Source: Lelliottia nimipressuralis
Lineage (GTDB): Bacteria; Pseudomonadota; Gammaproteobacteria; Enterobacterales; Enterobacteriaceae
Assembly: GCF_004402045.1 (NCBI RefSeq)
Contig: NZ_SOMG01000012.1
Span: forward strand, 62,001-126,000
DNA length: 64,000 nt
Reading direction: 5' to 3'
Within the stretch, counting starts at the first letter, position 1. The number at the start of each line of letters is the position of its first letter. The position numbers and the translations under genes are program-made. Of this stretch, positions 60,795 through 64,000 are shown piece after piece. Below the pieces are notes generated by a model. It saw nothing but the letters and a program-made list of their open reading frames with translations, was not told the origin of the DNA and searched no databases.

Positions 60795-61820
60795 TCAGGC
60801 AGTACGTTTCCCAGGGAACATCACGCTCGCAATAATCCCCAGCGCCAGCACGCCGAGCACGACAAACAGGCTTGCCGTGGCCCCAATGTTGTAACCGTGA
60901 TGCCAGAAGTGATCGGTGGCATTTAATCCCAGCTTGAACGCCACGAAGAACAGCAGCAGCACGACGGCTTTTTCGAGGTGCACCAGGTACTGCTTCAGCG
61001 CTTCCAGAACGAAGTAGAGCGTACGCAGGCCGAGAATGGCGAACATCATAGCGCTATAGATAATCAGCGGTTCGCGGCTCACGGCAATAATGGCCGGCAC
61101 GGAGTCAAACGCGAACATCACATCAGAGAGCTCAACGACGGCCACGCAAAGCAGCAGCGGCGTCGCATAGCGTTTCGCCTTCTTCACGCGTCCCACCATC
61201 ACGTCCTGGTTTTCCGGTTTTTCAAGCTCCGCATCCACCTCTTTCTGCGTCAGAATAAAGGCATTGCTGCTGATTTTCGGCCAGACAGGATAGAAGCGTT
61301 TCACCAGGCGATAAGCGAGATGACCCGAGTAATCTTCCACTTCGTCACTCTCTTCATTGCGTTTGAGCATCATCACCGCCGTCCAGCCGACGACCAGCGC
61401 GAAGATCACTTCTACATAAGGCCCCAGACTCAACAGGCTTGTCCCAATCGCCACAAAGATGCCGCGGAACACTATCGCCCCCAGCACGCCCCAGTAGAGC
61501 ACGCGGTGGCGATACTTATCCGGCACGCCGAACCAGGCAAAAATCGCCATCATCACAAACAGATTATCGACGGAAAGCACCTCTTCCAGCGCATAGCCGG
61601 TGAGGAACAGGCTCGCCATCTCTGCACCGTGGTGAACATACAGGAACCCGGCGAACACCATCGCCATCATCACCCAGAAGATGGACCACATCGCCGCGCT
61701 TTTCAGCGAGACAGGTTTATCGTGACGGTGCATGAAGAGGTCGATGAACATCGCCCCAACAGCCATGACGACGAAAACGACAACGGTTTCAGTTGGGAAA
61801 CCGAGATGAGCAGAAACCAT
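60795..61820 (-). CDS. TerC-family integral membrane protein
   Basis: 341 residues with about nine hydrophobic segments and the TerC motifs EEVLSVDNLFVMMAIF and ELSDVMFAFDSVPAIIAVS, whose Asp residues may bind metal. It is closer to TerC of tellurite resistance operons than to Alx (YgjT), judged from the start MVSAHLGFPTETV and HRHDKPVSLKSAA. No other ter gene is nearby. The start at 61820 has AAGGA upstream; a start at 61841 would add seven residues. Likely a role in metal (Mn) or membrane homeostasis; tellurite resistance alone is unproven. Confidence 0.88.
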   Translation of the reverse strand: MVSAHLGFPTETVVVFVVMAVGAMFIDLFMHRHDKPVSLKSAAMWSIFWVMMAMVFAGFLYVHHGAEMASLFLTGYALEEVLSVDNLFVMMAIFAWFGVPDKYRHRVLYWGVLGAIVFRGIFVAIGTSLLSLGPYVEVIFALVVGWTAVMMLKRNEESDEVEDYSGHLAYRLVKRFYPVWPKISSNAFILTQKEVDAELEKPENQDVMVGRVKKAKRYATPLLLCVAVVELSDVMFAFDSVPAIIAVSREPLIIYSAMMFAILGLRTLYFVLEALKQYLVHLEKAVVLLLFFVAFKLGLNATDHFWHHGYNIGATASLFVVLGVLALGIIASVMFPGKRTA

Positions 61821-62461
61821 GAATCTATCCTTAACATTCATCTGCGCGATGGCAGAGATAACGTTTGCAGCAAAAAGAAGAAAACGCCCATATCACCGGG
61901 CAAGCAAATAATAATAACACTTCTTCGTACCCGTCCGGCAATGTAAATGCAATGTTAAAAACATCCAGTTCGAAACAGATAAAACAACGCATAGCACACT
62001 GAGATATGGACGAACTACGTTACGGCGGTGAAACTGTTTATCTCCACATTTTTAAAAAAGCAAACTGTTCTTCCGTATATTATTCTTTCATTGTTCTGAG
62101 AATTTTATTATCAGAACAGCACCCGATACCCAGGAAGTAGTAAATAAGCCGTAAGTTTCTCACGAGAAAATGCTGATAAAATCATGAAAAATTAAACGCA
62201 ACTTATTGATTTATAAAGAACAAAAGTCAAATCATAGCGTTCTCACTTTATTTTCTAAAAGCGCTTGATAACCTGACACCACCTATTTTAAGACTTTTGA
62301 TGATGGAAATTATTCACACGTACTGATAAGCAACTATGAATATCAACGTTAACTTTTCGCATTAACGGAATATCCGCATATCGCGGTCACAATAACTCTA
62401 TTGAGTTACTAACCTGAAATAATAATGTTCTAACATTTACACACTGAGGAATAGTTTAAAG
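61821..62461. other. Long AT-rich spacer before the fimbrial operon
   Basis: 641 bases without a gene. Two dyads are visible: TGTTCTGA (62092-62099) with TCAGAACA (62111-62118), and TAACTC-TATT-GAGTTA (62393-62408). The remainder is strongly AT-rich and holds the fimbrial promoter region and probably H-NS-type sites. GAGGAA lies about 16 bases before the first fimbrial start. No invertible-element repeats or recombinase genes are seen. Confidence 0.55.
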
Positions 62462-63019
62462 ATGAATAAATCCGTCATTGCCATGGGATTATTATTGGCC
62501 GCCGTTGCCAGCCCTTCCAGCCATGCGGCAGATCCCGGTAAAGGTGCAGGTCAAATCAATTTCACGGGCACCATTACCGCGAGCACCTGTGATGTCGATA
62601 TTAATGGTCAGGGAGGTAACCCAACGATTCAAATGGGCACCATCTCGTCTTCGGCATTTAAAGAAAAAGGGGATGTTGCGGGTATTCACCGCATCCAGAT
62701 AGATCTGTCTAACTGCGATACCGCCGTCCTTAAAGAAGCCGGAGCACGATTTGGCGGTGCTTATGATTCTAATGATAACAATCTGCTCGCGCTTAAAACC
62801 GGCGGCGACGCCGCAACGGGTTTGGGTATTGAATTCCTGAATGAAGATGGAACCTCTCTGAAACTGGGCGAAAATCCAAATAAATTTATCCCTATTACCG
62901 GCGCCGGCACCGCGGGTACGGCCACCCTGCTTTATTCAGCCCGTTATAAATCAACCATTGATACTGTGACCGCCGGTAAAGCAGATGCGGTTGCGGATTA
63001 CACCATTATCTATAAATAA
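62462..63019 (+). CDS. Fimbrial major subunit (type 1-like pilin)
   Basis: 185 residues. Signal peptide cleaved after PSSHA (about residue 22). The mature part has an alternating hydrophobic donor strand region (GQINFTGTITASTCDVDI), the conserved disulfide pair Cys43 and Cys85, and the penultimate Tyr of the C-terminal beta-zipper (DYTIIYK). These are the hallmarks of chaperone-usher pilins. It is followed by a chaperone and usher gene. I do not recognise a specific named fimbria. Confidence 0.87.
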   Translation: MNKSVIAMGLLLAAVASPSSHAADPGKGAGQINFTGTITASTCDVDINGQGGNPTIQMGTISSSAFKEKGDVAGIHRIQIDLSNCDTAVLKEAGARFGGAYDSNDNNLLALKTGGDAATGLGIEFLNEDGTSLKLGENPNKFIPITGAGTAGTATLLYSARYKSTIDTVTAGKADAVADYTIIYK

Positions 63020-63074
63020 ATTACTCAACTCAGTTCCGGGCTGTGGATAATAGCCCGGAATGCAAGGATGTTTT

Positions 63075-63758
63075 ATGTTAAGGAAACGCTACCTGACGCT
63101 GCTGGCCTTGCTCTTTGGCTCTTGTTTGTCACACGCCAGTGTGACCTTATCGAATACGCGAGTGGTATATAATGCTGACAAGAAAGAGAGCAATATTAAC
63201 GTCAGAAACAATACTGACAGCCCTTTCCTGGTGCAGAGCTGGGTACAGGGCAATGATTCACAGGGAACCAAAGCCCCGTTTATTGTGACCCCACCACTTT
63301 TTCGCCTTGATGGGGGTAAAGCCAATGCGCTACGTATTATCTATAACGGCACCGCGTTGCCGCGGGATCGCGAGTCGCTTTTTTGGCTCAACGTGAAATC
63401 GATCCCGTCCTCCTCAAGAGAGGATGTCAACAAACTGCAAATCGCCGTTAATACTCGGATCAAGTTATTTTATCGCCCTGCGAATTTAGCGGATGAACCG
63501 GGAGAAATTAGCAAGAATGTTCAGTGGTCAGTTGAAAATAACAAACTCATCGTACGCAATAATTCTTCTTATCACATCTCATTTGCGGAGGTGACGATCA
63601 ATAACAAAAAATGGTCAGAGTTTGATCTGTTGGCACCTAAAAGCAGTAAAGCATTCACGCTAAATAATATACTACTGACAAACAACGCAAGCGTACATTG
63701 GAAATATATCAATGATTATGGCGGCAACAGCCAGCTAATAACACAAAAAATAGAATAA
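63075..63758 (+). CDS. Periplasmic fimbrial chaperone (PapD-like)
   Basis: 227 residues with signal peptide (LLALLFGSCLSHA) and the immunoglobulin-like chaperone domains. The subunit-anchoring Arg (SNTRVVY) and Lys (RIKLFYRP) are present, and the short F1-G1 loop suggests the FGS class. It caps pilin subunits by donor strand complementation and delivers them to the usher. The ATG at 63075 has AGGA 7 bases upstream; a start at 63060 is less likely. Confidence 0.88.
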   Translation: MLRKRYLTLLALLFGSCLSHASVTLSNTRVVYNADKKESNINVRNNTDSPFLVQSWVQGNDSQGTKAPFIVTPPLFRLDGGKANALRIIYNGTALPRDRESLFWLNVKSIPSSSREDVNKLQIAVNTRIKLFYRPANLADEPGEISKNVQWSVENNKLIVRNNSSYHISFAEVTINNKKWSEFDLLAPKSSKAFTLNNILLTNNASVHWKYINDYGGNSQLITQKIE

Positions 63759-63794
63759 CGATTTTAACGCAATAACCTCGCAGGGGTATTTTTC

Positions 63795-64000
63795 ATGACT
63801 ATATTTTGGGGCATTCGTCCAGCGCTTTGCTTTGCCTGGATATTACCCAGCGCATTATACGCCAGTGATTATTTCGACCCGGCCTTTCTGGAAACAGGTG
63901 GTGCGCCACGTACCGCTGTCGATCTTTCTCTCTTTGAGAATAAAAATAGCCAGACACCCGGCATTTATCGTGTTGATCTCTTTGTTAACAATAAAATGAT
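63795..64000 (+). CDS. Fimbrial usher, N-terminal part (cut by window end)
   Basis: The frame from ATG 63795 runs off the window and gives 68 residues: a signal peptide (PALCFAWILPSALYA) and the usher N-domain start SDYFDPAFLE...VDLSLFE...PGIYRVDLFVNN, typical of PapC/FimD outer-membrane ushers. It is 36 bases after the chaperone gene. The pore and C-terminal domains are outside the window. Confidence 0.85.
   Translation, partial: MTIFWGIRPALCFAWILPSALYASDYFDPAFLETGGAPRTAVDLSLFENKNSQTPGIYRVDLFVNNKM

Noticed and set aside
60978-61946. Open frame of 322 codons antisense to the TerC-family gene
   Set aside because: Same type of codon-bias shadow; the minus-strand TerC protein is fully supported by motifs and RBS.
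61821-61960. yybP-ykoY manganese riboswitch before the TerC-family gene, as in E. coli alx
   Set aside because: I could not find the characteristic conserved loops in the short upstream region.
61960-62461. Invertible phase-variation switch like fimS
   Set aside because: No long inverted repeats flanking a promoter segment and no recombinase gene in the window; the dyads found are short and local.

Overview
The window is a stretch of enterobacterial chromosome. Gene order feoABC, bioH/gntX, nfuA, gntT, malQP/malT, glpRGE/glpD, glgPACXB, asd, yhgN, tusA, yhhQ, dcrB, yhhS, yhhT follows the 75-78 min region of Escherichia coli, and most proteins have the same length as their E. coli counterparts. 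A phenolic acid decarboxylase that looks very like the Enterobacter enzyme, an aryl polyene cluster and a nearby arn operon point to Enterobacter (cloacae complex) or a close relative. The species call is inference from remembered sequences; no search was run.

Layout. 1-7.5 kb: end of yhgF (tex), ferrous iron uptake (feoABC, with Fur-like and FNR-like sites), a small secreted DUF1471 protein, divergent bioH and gntX, the Fe-S carrier nfuA, and the gluconate permease gntT with two GntR-type operators. 7.6-31 kb: carbon storage and maltodextrin/glycerol metabolism (malQ, malP, malT, glpR, glpG, glpE, glpD, the glgBXCAP operon), then asd, yhgN and tusA. 31-35 kb: yhhQ, dcrB, yhhS, yhhT, still in E. 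coli order.

35.1-49.2 kb: a 17-gene, one-direction aryl polyene (APE) pigment operon inserted between yhhT and acpT, with acpT as its last gene. It holds two carrier proteins, a head-group ligase, three ketosynthase-type proteins, a ketoreductase, two hotdog dehydratases, a thioesterase, acyl/glycosyl transferases and an export set (LolA-like, MMPL and lipoprotein). Start and stop codons overlap at most junctions. A structured leader with two inverted repeats precedes it.

49.1-56.5 kb: the complete arnBCADTEF operon (4-amino-4-deoxy-L-arabinose lipid A modification, polymyxin resistance) on the minus strand. It runs head-on into the APE operon, so that acpT and arnF overlap by 53 bp. A PmrA-type box lies upstream of arnB. 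56.9-59.3 kb: padC with a divergent LysR regulator and a short-chain dehydrogenase. 59.3-61.8 kb: an NlpC/P60 hydrolase, a HAD-IB phosphatase and a stand-alone TerC-family membrane protein. 61.8-64 kb: an AT-rich leader and the start of a chaperone-usher fimbrial operon (major subunit, chaperone, usher cut by the window edge).

Two families of short palindromic repeats (REP/BIME-like, and a CCCTCTCCC/GGGAGAGGG element) lie between genes, mostly at convergent or 3' ends. I saw no tRNA, rRNA, CRISPR array, insertion sequence or integrase.
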